DNA of 64,000 bases from Flavobacteria bacterium MS024-2A (lineage in GTDB: Bacteria; Bacteroidota; Bacteroidia; Flavobacteriales; Flavobacteriaceae), in assembly GCA_905182305.1 (NCBI GenBank), contig CAJJBB010000007.1, positions 1 to 64,000 on the forward strand. The letters are read 5' to 3'. Every line of letters begins with the position of its first letter. Position 1 is the stretch's first letter. Shown one piece after another: positions 9,348-18,311 of this stretch. The notes beneath the pieces are model-generated. The model was not told the origin of the DNA. It saw nothing but the letters and a program-made list of their open reading frames with translations, and searched no databases. Made by a program: the position numbers and the translations under genes.

Positions 9348-9485
9348 GATTAAATCTATTATTACTTTTTAAATTCTTTAAAAGGCTATAATACATCATT
9401 ATATTTAATTTGAACATAATCATTCAGAGTAGTTTTGAATTTACATTCGATCCTTGATTTTTTAATGATGAAAAAAGATGTGATT

Positions 9486-9505
9486 TGTTGCCAATATGTT
9501 GCCAA
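9486..9505. repeat. Two 9-bp direct repeats TGTTGCCAA, 11-bp period
   Basis: TGTTGCCAA at 9486-9494 and 9497-9505. Confidence 0.8.
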
Positions 9506-9514
9506 GTAAGCAAT

Positions 9515-9555
9515 AAAAAAACCGCAACGCCTTATTTATAAAGACATTACGGTTT
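9515..9555 (-). terminator. Terminator of tRNA-Met
   Basis: On the minus strand AAACCGUAAUGUC...GGCGUUGCGGUUU forms a 13-bp stem including 3 G-U pairs, followed by a U tract. Confidence 0.8.
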
Positions 9556-9559
9556 CTGT

Positions 9560-9636
9560 TGGTGGTCCCACCTGGGCTCGAACCAGGGACCAACTGATTA
9601 TGAGTCAGCTACTCTAACCAACTGAGCTATAGGACC
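9560..9636 (-). tRNA. tRNA-Met (CAT anticodon), CCA encoded
   Basis: GGTCCTATAGCTCAGTTGGTTAGAGTAGCTGACTCATAATCAGTTGGTCCCTGGTTCGAGCCCAGGTGGGACCACCA; CAT in loop CTCATAA. Confidence 0.93.
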
Positions 9637-9805
9637 TACGTTAATATTGACAGTACTCACCAAAGATTATATTAGCAAAAAATTATTGCTTTAAACAGTC
9701 ATTTGCATGCAGATTTAAATAATCTTCAATTTTAGGCACTTTCAACATTAATAATCGTGAGGCAAATATATATAGTTTTACTGAAACCTTTAACAGGGTC
9801 ACACC

Positions 9806-10103
9806 CTATTTTATATTGTTTGCATCTGGAAGCTCTCTGCTCTTAATATCAAAACCTTCACCTGACTCCTTTTTAGTATAAATATCTAAAAAAAACAGGC
9901 TGCTCCCATATATCTTCTGGTTCGCCTGAAGCGTGTTTTAGTTTTGGTAGTAGGTACTGCAATCCTATCTGCAGCATCCTTATTTCCTGATCAGTAGTCA
10001 TCTTTGTAATATCTAATTGAGAAACTACGTCATCCATTACTGTCTGTAATTTATCTTTTACCCATGTTGTAAGTTTATTTGTTACTCCTACTAATCTTCC
10101 CAT
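9806..10103 (-). pseudogene. Phage-like small protein, frame broken at an A8/T8 homopolymer (9888-9895)
   Basis: Intact ORF 9873-10103 (MGRLVGVTNKLTTWVKDKLQ...). Removing one T from the run gives PVFLDIYTKKESGEGFDIKSRELPDANNIK* with stop at 9806-9808. Confidence 0.5.
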
Positions 10104-10319
10104 TGTTTTTTTATTTTAGTCGTATGAGAAATAATTCCCCAATCTGGGGCAACAATGAATGGACTAAATCAATGTTTAAAAAATATTGGTTGATTATATG
10201 TTTAATTATGATTGGATGCATTTTGATTATAATCAATTTAAATAGTTTATCATAAGAGAAATGACTGCCGCTCCTTTTTAAATAAGAAATAATTGGATAG
10301 CACCAAAAAATGAAAAAGC

Positions 10320-11456
10320 ATGAATTTCATGACCCTAAATAATTTTCTTTGTTTTTTTACTTTATCTTTTTTGTGCGCCCCTATTTGTGCCCAATTTGAA
10401 TTTGATGGTCAGCTTTTGGGTCAAACAAGTCTTAGTCTTGATAAACAAAGTTTTAAATTTTTAGGAGCTAGGTATTTACCAAGTTTAAACTTCAAAAAGA
10501 AAACAGATAGTTTGTCCTCTTTTGCTGTTCAGGTTTCAGGAAATTTTAGCGCTACTAGGTTTTTAACCCCTAAAAAAAATAATGAATCAAGCTCAAGTAT
10601 TGATCCTTATAGAATTTGGTTAAGATATCAGGTTAAGAACTGGGAATTTAGAGCGGGTTTACAAAAAATTGATTTTGGGGTAGCTCAGTTACTTCGTCCT
10701 ATTCAATGGTTTAATCAAATTGATCCTAGAGATCCACTTGGATTAACTAATGGGGTTAATGGATTATTAATTAGACATTACTTTAAAAATAATTCTAATT
10801 TATGGGTGTGGGGTCTTTATGGAAATGAAAAACAGAGGGGATTTGATGCATTGCCGACAATAAAAGATGTTCCAGAATTTGGAGGAAGATTTCAAAGTTT
10901 TATCCCAAAAGGTGAAGCTGCTATTTCTTATCACTATAGACAAGCAGGTGGAGACTCGGCATTAGGAATTGACACCTACCAAAGTCCTGAACACAGAATT
11001 GGGTTAGACACAAAATTAGATTTAGGTTTTGGTATTTGGACTGAAGCAGCTTTAATTCATAAAGTTAAAAATATAGGACCACTTACAAATCAGTTTCTTC
11101 TAAATCTTGGAATAGATTATACATTTGGAATTGGAAAAGGTCTAACTGTTTCTAAAGAATATCTTTTTTCCAAATATTCAGATAATCAACTCAATAACTC
11201 TATAAGTAAGGGTGTAAGCGCATTTAGTTTTAATTATCCTTTGAACTTCTTTAGCTCACTAAGTGCTTTGGTTTATCAGCAATGGAATAATGATAAGCAA
11301 ACATTTATGGTAAATTACCAGCATCAATTCAATAACTTATCAGGATACGTTATATTGTATTACAATCCTGATTCTATTGAAGGAATACAACAAAATGATA
11401 TTTTCAGAAGCTTTGCGGGCCCTGGAATTCAATTCTTATTAGTTTACAATCACTAG
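10320..11456 (+). CDS. Outer membrane beta-barrel protein (porin/DUF1302-like)
   Basis: Signal peptide, alternating-strand composition, FRAGLQKIDFGVAQLLRPIQWFNQIDPRDPLGLTNG motif. Confidence 0.75.
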   Translation: MNFMTLNNFLCFFTLSFLCAPICAQFEFDGQLLGQTSLSLDKQSFKFLGARYLPSLNFKKKTDSLSSFAVQVSGNFSATRFLTPKKNNESSSSIDPYRIWLRYQVKNWEFRAGLQKIDFGVAQLLRPIQWFNQIDPRDPLGLTNGVNGLLIRHYFKNNSNLWVWGLYGNEKQRGFDALPTIKDVPEFGGRFQSFIPKGEAAISYHYRQAGGDSALGIDTYQSPEHRIGLDTKLDLGFGIWTEAALIHKVKNIGPLTNQFLLNLGIDYTFGIGKGLTVSKEYLFSKYSDNQLNNSISKGVSAFSFNYPLNFFSSLSALVYQQWNNDKQTFMVNYQHQFNNLSGYVILYYNPDSIEGIQQNDIFRSFAGPGIQFLLVYNH

Positions 11457-11458
11457 AA

Positions 11459-12157
11459 ATGAAAAAAGAACCAATTATACATGTTAAGAACGTTTCAAAA
11501 AGCTATCCAATAGCAGGAAAAGAATTTATGGCATTGAAACAAATAGATTTATCTTTAAATGAGGGAGAATTTGCTGGAATTGTTGGTCCAAGTGGTTCTG
11601 GAAAAACTACTTTATTAAATATTATCGGCTCATTAGACAAGCCAACTCAGGGAGATGCTTTTGTTTTAAACAAGGATATTAAAGCCCTTAGTCACAATGA
11701 AGCTGCGTCGTTAAGAAACTATCATATTGGTTTTATATTTCAAGTCTTTAATCTTCTTCCTGTATATACCGTTTTCGAGAATGTTGAATTTGCTCTTTTG
11801 TTACAAAATAATTCAGCTAAGGAAAGAAGAGAAGCCGTTATGAGAGCATTAAACTGGGTTGGACTTACTGATCACGCTGATAAAAGACCGGACAAACTAT
11901 CTGGGGGTGAAAGCCAGAGGGTAGCTATAGCAAGAGCAATGGTTAAGGCCCCAAAAATTGTTCTTGCTGACGAACCTACAGCAAATCTAGATTCTGAAAA
12001 TGCTCATGAAATATTGAAAACCATGAAAAAGCTTAATCAAGAATTGGGAACCACTTTTCTTTTTTCAACACATGATGAAAAAGTAATGGGTTATTTAGAT
12101 AGAATTATTCATTTGAGGGACGGTAAGATTGAGAAAGATGAAAAAAATAAATTATGA
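11459..12157 (+). CDS. ABC transporter ATP-binding protein (LolD/MacB-type)
   Basis: GPSGSGKTTLLN Walker A, LSGGESQRVAIARAM signature, VLADEPTANLD Walker B. Confidence 0.95.
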   Translation: MKKEPIIHVKNVSKSYPIAGKEFMALKQIDLSLNEGEFAGIVGPSGSGKTTLLNIIGSLDKPTQGDAFVLNKDIKALSHNEAASLRNYHIGFIFQVFNLLPVYTVFENVEFALLLQNNSAKERREAVMRALNWVGLTDHADKRPDKLSGGESQRVAIARAMVKAPKIVLADEPTANLDSENAHEILKTMKKLNQELGTTFLFSTHDEKVMGYLDRIIHLRDGKIEKDEKNKL

Positions 12158-13308
12158 AATTAGAATTAAAACTTGCCTTTAGAAATTTATTTGGTTCTCG
12201 CCTAAGAACCCTTTTAAACGTCTTAGTTTTATCCTTCTCTTTTGTTATTATAATTCTACTTAATTCTATAATGGACGGATGGAATCAACAAGCCCAAAAA
12301 GATAGTATTGAATGGGAATTTGGAAATGGCCATCTTATTAATGAAAAATTTGATCCATTAGACCCATATACAATTTTAGATGGGCACGATAAAATGCCTG
12401 AAGAAAATATTGGATTAACACCTATTCTTGAAAGACAAGCGTCCATTTATCCACAAGGAAGAATGATGAGTGTTGTATTAAAAGGAATTAGTAGTGAGCA
12501 AGAAATATTAAAATTACCGACCAAAATATTAAAAGAAAGTAAAGAAGAGTTCCCTGTTATAATTGGTAAAAGACTCGCCGAGTCTGCTAAGTTAAATAAA
12601 GGAGATCGCGTTCAAGTTAGGTGGCGTGATAGCAAAGGGACTTACGATGCTAATACACTGTCAATTACTGAAGTCTTCGATTCTAACGTACCCAATATCG
12701 ACAACGGAAAAATTTGGATTGATATTAATAAACTTTGGGGAATGACAAACCTAGAAAATGAAGCTTCTTATTTTGTCGTTGATGACAAATTTAAAAATCC
12801 TGAATTATCTTCTTGGAATTTCAAATCACAGTTTGCCCTACTAAAAAACCTCAAAGACTTAATCAACCAAAAAAAAACAGCTCAATCTATCGTTTATGGC
12901 CTTTTATTAGCAATTGCACTCTTGGCTATTTTTGATACTCAAATTCTATCAATTTTTAGAAGACAAAAGGAGATTGGAACTTATATAGCATTAGGAATGA
13001 CTCGTTTACGCGTGGTACGTTTATTTACAATAGAGGGAAGTGTATACAGTGTTTTAGCGCTAATCGTAGGGAGTATTTATGGGGTTCCTTTTTTTATTTA
13101 TATGTCTGAAACCGGTTTTCCAATACCTCCGGCAGACCAGAAAATGGGGATTGCTTTAGCTGAAGTAATCTATCCTGTTTATGGCCTTAAATTAATTTTA
13201 ATGACCGTTTTAACGGTTATTATATCCGCTACAATTGTAAGTTATCTACCCGCGAGAAAAATTGCAAAATTAAATCCAGTTCTCGCACTTAAAGGAAAAA
13301 AACAATGA
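12154..13308 (+). CDS. ABC transporter permease (FtsX/LolC-E family)
   Basis: RLRTLLNVLVLSFSF N-terminal TM, large extracytoplasmic domain, three C-terminal TMs; 4-bp overlap with the ATPase gene. Confidence 0.9.
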   Translation: MKLELKLAFRNLFGSRLRTLLNVLVLSFSFVIIILLNSIMDGWNQQAQKDSIEWEFGNGHLINEKFDPLDPYTILDGHDKMPEENIGLTPILERQASIYPQGRMMSVVLKGISSEQEILKLPTKILKESKEEFPVIIGKRLAESAKLNKGDRVQVRWRDSKGTYDANTLSITEVFDSNVPNIDNGKIWIDINKLWGMTNLENEASYFVVDDKFKNPELSSWNFKSQFALLKNLKDLINQKKTAQSIVYGLLLAIALLAIFDTQILSIFRRQKEIGTYIALGMTRLRVVRLFTIEGSVYSVLALIVGSIYGVPFFIYMSETGFPIPPADQKMGIALAEVIYPVYGLKLILMTVLTVIISATIVSYLPARKIAKLNPVLALKGKKQ

Positions 13309-14579
13309 TAAAATTCATAATAAGAGGGATTTTAAGAGATAAAAGTAAAAGTATAATTCCAATTGCTGTAATATCAGTTGGAGTTATGGTAACAGTCATG
13401 ATGTCTGGGTTCTTGGAAGGTGTTTTTTCTGATGTGATTAATCAAAATGCAAAACTTGATACGGGACATGTGAAGATTATGACTAAACCTTATGCAGAAA
13501 ATAAAGAACAGCTTCCCAATGATCTAGCACTACTAGGAATCAATGAATTAATTGATTCTTTAAATCTTAATTATCCTGATTTAATTTGGACGCCAAGAAT
13601 TAAATTTGGAGGAATTATGGATGTTCCTGATGCCTCCGGTAATACCAAATTACAGGGTCCTGGAATCGGATTGGCGATATCTATTCTAAGTGAGGAATCT
13701 GGAGAACTACAAAGACTTCAATTAAACAAATCACTTAAAAAAGGACGGCTGCCAAAACGCAGTGGGGAAATTATTTTAAGTGATAATTACGCAACCAAAT
13801 TAAATATCTCTCCAGGAGAAAAAATTACATTTTTTGGATCAACAATGGAGGGTAGTATGGTTTTTCAGAGCTACGAAATGACTGGTACAGTTGAGTTTGG
13901 ATCTCCATTAATGGATAAAGGTACATTTATCATTGATATCCGTGATGCTCAAAATATGCTGGATATGGAAAATGGAACTGGAGAGCTTTTAGGATATTTT
14001 AAAGATGATAAATATGATGATCAAAAAGCCTTAGTTATTGCAGAAAATTTTAATGCTAAATTTCAAGAAAGTAAAGACGAATATGCTCCTGTCATGTTTA
14101 CACTTAAAGATCAAAATGGTCTTAGAGAGAGTCTGGATATGGGAGATGCGTTTTCTGGAATTTTTATTTTCATCTTTATACTAGCAATGTCTCTTGTGTT
14201 ATGGAATACTGGGCTTATTGGCGGCCTGAGGAGGTACAATGAATTTGGTATCCGTTTAGCGCTTGGAGAATCTAAAAATAATGTGTTTAAACTATTGTTG
14301 ATTGAGGCTTCTGTTATTGGATTAATTGGCTCAATAATTGGGACAAGCCTGGGTCTGGTTTTTTGTTATTACTTACAGGAAGTAGGAATTGATATCTCAA
14401 AAGATGTTGCTAATTCAACCATAATAATGCCCTCCGTAATGCGAGCGTACGTGACATCAGACCTTTTCTATATTGGCTTTATCCCCGGCTTATTCTCCAT
14501 GCTTTTTGGGACAGCCTTAGCTGGGAGAGGAATCTATAAAAGAGAAACTGCTCGTTTATTCAAAGAATTAGAAGTTTAA
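13305..14579 (+). CDS. ABC transporter permease (FtsX/LolC-E family)
   Basis: Same topology; 4-bp overlap with the preceding permease. Confidence 0.9.
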   Translation: MIKFIIRGILRDKSKSIIPIAVISVGVMVTVMMSGFLEGVFSDVINQNAKLDTGHVKIMTKPYAENKEQLPNDLALLGINELIDSLNLNYPDLIWTPRIKFGGIMDVPDASGNTKLQGPGIGLAISILSEESGELQRLQLNKSLKKGRLPKRSGEIILSDNYATKLNISPGEKITFFGSTMEGSMVFQSYEMTGTVEFGSPLMDKGTFIIDIRDAQNMLDMENGTGELLGYFKDDKYDDQKALVIAENFNAKFQESKDEYAPVMFTLKDQNGLRESLDMGDAFSGIFIFIFILAMSLVLWNTGLIGGLRRYNEFGIRLALGESKNNVFKLLLIEASVIGLIGSIIGTSLGLVFCYYLQEVGIDISKDVANSTIIMPSVMRAYVTSDLFYIGFIPGLFSMLFGTALAGRGIYKRETARLFKELEV

Positions 14580-14588
14580 AATTATATC

Positions 14589-15335
14589 ATGAAAACAATA
14601 ATCGCCCTCTTTTTATCAATTCAGTTACCCTTCTTACTAACAGCACAAGTAAGTGATCTAAAAGCATTAAAAATTATTGAGGAAATTGATAAAAACATGT
14701 TTTCTAAGACACAAATTGTTACTTCCGAAATGATTGTTTATGGAAAAAGGAAAAAAAGAATCATTAGATCAAGAAGTTATTCTATGGGTAAAGAAAATAA
14801 TTTTACAGAATATCTATTTCCTGAGAGAGAGAAAGGAACAAAAATGTTAAAGCTTAATGAACGGCTATGGATTTATTCCCCCACAACAGATAGAACTATT
14901 CAGCTTTCAGGTCATCTTTTAAGACAGTCCGTAATGGGTTCTGACTTATCTTATGAAGATATGATGGAGGAAAAAAGACTCTCTGAGGTATATGTTGCTA
15001 AAATTATTCAAGAAGAAAACTATAATGAGTCTCCTGTTTGGGTTATGGAGCTCGTCTCTAAAGTTGAAGGATTAGCTTACCATAAAAGGGTTCTATGGGT
15101 CGATAAAAATAAATTTGTCCCACTTAAAGAAAATCTCTACGCAAAAAGTGGAACCTTACTTAAAACAACAACGTTCTCTGATATTAGAAAAATAAATAAA
15201 AGATGGTTTCCCATGAAAATGAATTACAAAGATGTGCTTAAAGATGGGAAAGGAACTGATTTTATTATTCTTGACGTTTCTTTTAATTCTAAAATACCGG
15301 AAGGCTATTTTTCTAAAAACATATTAAAAAAATGA
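14589..15335 (+). CDS. Outer-membrane lipoprotein-sorting protein (LolA-like)
   Basis: Signal peptide; KGTKMLKLNERLWIYSPTTDRTIQLSGHLLRQSVMGSDLSYEDMM is typical of the LolA-like family. Confidence 0.85.
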   Translation: MKTIIALFLSIQLPFLLTAQVSDLKALKIIEEIDKNMFSKTQIVTSEMIVYGKRKKRIIRSRSYSMGKENNFTEYLFPEREKGTKMLKLNERLWIYSPTTDRTIQLSGHLLRQSVMGSDLSYEDMMEEKRLSEVYVAKIIQEENYNESPVWVMELVSKVEGLAYHKRVLWVDKNKFVPLKENLYAKSGTLLKTTTFSDIRKINKRWFPMKMNYKDVLKDGKGTDFIILDVSFNSKIPEGYFSKNILKK

Positions 15336-15544
15336 GTTATTATAATTAGAAAGATTTAGTGGAGATCAAAACTTGTATTCTCAGGTTTTATTTACTTAAT
15401 TGCTGAACTTTTATTAATTAAATTTAAAATGTAGTAGCGATGTAGTGTTGAGTTAGCAAATATTTATATTTGTTTTTGGTATTTTTAATTTTTAAAATTT
15501 CTCCTTAATATAAACTAGTTATTATTATGTCAAAAAAATTGTGA

Positions 15545-16318
15545 ATGAAACATTTTAGCCTAATGTTCTTTTTTTTTATGTTCAACTATTTAAATTCTCA
15601 AGATCTTAAATTGTATGAAAAAGAAAGTTTTGTTTATGAAAATGACACGCTTAATTACAGAATTTTAAAACCTTTAAATTACAATCCTAACAAACAATAC
15701 CCTGTTCATTTATTTTTACATGGTTCTGGCGAAAGAGGAAATGATAATTCTTCTCAGCTAACCCATGGTGGAATGCTTTTTTTAAAAAAAGAAAATAGAG
15801 AAAAATATAATTCTTGGGTAATATTTCCCCAATGTTCAGAAAATGATAGATGGCCTAGTTTATCATCCGATAAATGGAACAAAACCATCAATAATAAAAT
15901 TACAAAGCCGAATAAAAGCTTAGGACTAGTCATAAGACTAATGGATAAATTTGTTGAAAAAAAGCAAGTTGACAAAAAGCGGATATATGTGAGTGGTTTG
16001 TCTATGGGCGGTATGGGAACTTTTGAAATATTATTTAGAAGACCAAATATGTTTGCAGCGGCAACCCCTATTTGTGGAAATGGAATTCCTCAGTTAGCTA
16101 AATTGTATGCTGAGAAAGTTCCTCTTTGGATTTTTCATGGTTCTGATGATAATGTAGTTAGTCCAAAATATTCATTGGCAATGGCAAAAGCAATTATAGA
16201 AGCTGGTGGAAGCCCTAAAATGACTTTATACGAAAACACTGGTCATGGAAGCTGGAATAATGCGTTTGCAGAAAAAAATTTTTTAAAATGGATTCACTCT
16301 AAATCAAATAAACAATGA
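15545..16318 (+). CDS. Secreted alpha/beta hydrolase (esterase / prolyl-oligopeptidase-like)
   Basis: Signal peptide; FLHGSGERGNDNSSQL; VSGLSMGGMGTFE nucleophile elbow; NTGHGSWNNAF. Confidence 0.85.
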   Translation: MKHFSLMFFFFMFNYLNSQDLKLYEKESFVYENDTLNYRILKPLNYNPNKQYPVHLFLHGSGERGNDNSSQLTHGGMLFLKKENREKYNSWVIFPQCSENDRWPSLSSDKWNKTINNKITKPNKSLGLVIRLMDKFVEKKQVDKKRIYVSGLSMGGMGTFEILFRRPNMFAAATPICGNGIPQLAKLYAEKVPLWIFHGSDDNVVSPKYSLAMAKAIIEAGGSPKMTLYENTGHGSWNNAFAEKNFLKWIHSKSNKQ

Positions 16319-17025
16319 GTATCAATAAAATAACATTCGCTTTCTTATTTATGTCAATCGTAATTAATGCTCAACAAGTAGCTATTGCTGGAGGTGGATC
16401 CGTAATGGATTGGGCAAATTTAAAAAAGTATCAAAAAAGTAATGAAGAATTAATAAAAACACCGGACCCAAATCGTGTTGTTTTTATGGGTAATTCTATT
16501 ACCGAAGAATGGGGGAGGCTTGATAAAGACTTTTTTCTTAACAATCCTTTTGTTAATAGAGGGATTGGTGGTCAAACTACACCTCAAATGCTTATTAGGT
16601 TTAAGCCTGATGTTATTAATTTAAACCCAAAAAGCATCGTAATTATGGCTGGAATAAATGATATTGCTGGAAATACGGGTCCAATAACCATTGAAAACAC
16701 TGCTGAAAATATAATCTCAATGGCAGAAATTGCCGTTGCTAGTAATATCTCTGTTTACATTTGTTCAACAATGCCTGCAATTGACTTTCCGTGGTCTCCT
16801 GGATTAGAGCCTGGACCCAAAGTAGTAAGGCTGAATTCTGTTTTAAAAAGTTATTGTGCCAAAAAAGGCATACCCTATGTTGATTATTATTCCGTAATGG
16901 CGGATTCTAATGGCGGATTAAAAGTTCCTGAGTTTACCTCAGCAGATGATTTGGTTCATCCAAATTTGGCCGGTTATAAAGTGATGGAAAAAATCATCTT
17001 ATCGTCTTTAGATTCATTTGATTAA
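16315..17025 (+). CDS. SGNH/GDSL-type hydrolase
   Basis: VVFMGNSITEEW block I, GIGGQTTPQML, IMAGINDIAG, DLVHPNLAGYKVM. Confidence 0.9.
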   Translation: MSINKITFAFLFMSIVINAQQVAIAGGGSVMDWANLKKYQKSNEELIKTPDPNRVVFMGNSITEEWGRLDKDFFLNNPFVNRGIGGQTTPQMLIRFKPDVINLNPKSIVIMAGINDIAGNTGPITIENTAENIISMAEIAVASNISVYICSTMPAIDFPWSPGLEPGPKVVRLNSVLKSYCAKKGIPYVDYYSVMADSNGGLKVPEFTSADDLVHPNLAGYKVMEKIILSSLDSFD

Positions 17026-17125
17026 TCTTTAGAGGATTACTCAAAACATTTTTAACAAAAAAGCTGAATAGTTAATACAGCGCGTTTTACTTATATACAT
17101 GCGGTGGGAGTTGAATCGTTTTGAC

Positions 17126-17210
17126 TATCTTTGACGTGTAGGGCTTCACACCCTGCTTTTGTAAAAAGGTAGTAAGGCTATGGTTGGCTGGACCTGCCTT
17201 TTTATTTTTA
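17126..17210 (+). ncRNA. Candidate small RNA or structured leader with promoter-like element
   Basis: TATCTTTG (TAnnTTTG form) at 17126-17133; hairpin-forming AGGGCTTCACACCCT; stem AAAAAGGTAG(17163-17172)/CTGCCTTTTT(17194-17203) followed by a T-rich tract. Confidence 0.35.
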
Positions 17211-17258
17211 AACTCTTTTATTTGTAATAGATGCTTATATTTATAAAAAATAATTCTC

Positions 17259-17384
17259 ATGAGCAGTAAATTTTTTGGAAATAGTAAAACGAAAACAGCG
17301 CAAGGCGAAAAAAATAAAAAAGTAGCAACCCCAAGAGCCACAAAAAGAACAACTGCAGTTCGAAAGACCGGAAGGGGGAAATAA
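17259..17384 (+). CDS. Small highly basic 41-aa protein (not in ORF track)
   Basis: ATG...TAA: MSSKFFGNSKTKTAQGEKNKKVATPRATKRTTAVRKTGRGK. Confidence 0.6.
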   Translation: MSSKFFGNSKTKTAQGEKNKKVATPRATKRTTAVRKTGRGK

Positions 17385-17459
17385 AGGTGTTTCTTTCGTA
17401 ACATCCATTATCAAAAGCCATCAAACACTTATTTAGCTATCTTTGCTAAAAATTATCTG

Positions 17460-17855
17460 TTGAAAGAAAAGAAGCCTGATAGTGTAGTCTGGGACGAAAC
17501 GCAAGAAAATTATATTGCTAAACTTCTGCCCTATGCAAGTAGTATAAGCGGTCCAATCATTGAAGTTCCTAATGTTGGTGCTTTTAAAAAGAAAGGTGTT
17601 GACAAAGTTTCTAAACAGTTTCAAGCAGAACTAAACGACTTACAACAAAAGATCAAAACTTTTGTTTCACTTGCTAAAGATACTCAACAGGTCTATTCTG
17701 CACGTTTTAAATTTGAACCAATTGTTGGAGAAACTTATCATCTTTACCAAGGCAAAAAAGAGACTTTTCTTTCCTTAATTCCGCCAAACCAGTGGAAGAA
17801 AGAACATTTGGGAACGTTTCTGTTAAACGGGGATTATAAATGGGAGCGTTTATAA
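17460..17855 (+). CDS. DUF2452-type conserved protein
   Basis: IAKLLPYASSISGPIIEVPNVGAFKKKG...FEPIVGETYHLY...LSLIPPNQW. Confidence 0.75.
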   Translation: MKEKKPDSVVWDETQENYIAKLLPYASSISGPIIEVPNVGAFKKKGVDKVSKQFQAELNDLQQKIKTFVSLAKDTQQVYSARFKFEPIVGETYHLYQGKKETFLSLIPPNQWKKEHLGTFLLNGDYKWERL

Positions 17856-17882
17856 GCGCTTTTTTATATGTATTTTTGTTAA

Positions 17883-18284
17883 ATGGATAAACAAGAGACG
17901 CCAAGGCAAAAAAAAATAAATAAGGTTTTACAGGAAGAGGTAGCTACCCTTTTACAGGGTGCTATTAGACAGCAAAGCGTAAGTAACTTGATGATTTCCG
18001 TTACAAAAGTTCATGTAACTGCAGATTTAACCTCTGCCAAAATATACCTTAGTATTTTTCCTGCTAAAAATGCTGAAACATACTTTAAAAATTTAAAGGA
18101 AAATCGTTTTCAGCTCCGCCATGATTTATCTCAACGAATGAAGAACCAATTAAGAAGAGTCCCTGATCTATCTTTTTTCATTGATGACTCACTAGACTAT
18201 ATAGATCGGATTGAAAAAGAATTAAAAGAAGGGGAAAATCCTTTAAAAAACATAACAACACTAGCGCCAAGACAAAAAAAATAA
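17883..18284 (+). CDS. rbfA: 30S ribosome-binding factor A
   Basis: RQKKINKVLQEEVATLL...VTKVHVTADLTSAKIYLSIFP...RRVPDLSFFIDDSLDYIDRIEKEL. Confidence 0.93.
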   Translation: MDKQETPRQKKINKVLQEEVATLLQGAIRQQSVSNLMISVTKVHVTADLTSAKIYLSIFPAKNAETYFKNLKENRFQLRHDLSQRMKNQLRRVPDLSFFIDDSLDYIDRIEKELKEGENPLKNITTLAPRQKK

Positions 18285-18311
18285 GCTGTCTTTAAATATT
18301 AAGTAAAAAGA

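Noticed and set aside
9480-9523. Mini-ORF MMKKDVICCQYVAK next to tRNA-Met
   Set aside because: Only 14 codons and overlapping the direct repeats; no basis to call it a gene.
17138-17210. SRP (4.5S) RNA
   Set aside because: The conserved GGUCAGGUCCGGAAGGAAGCAGCC core is absent on both strands.
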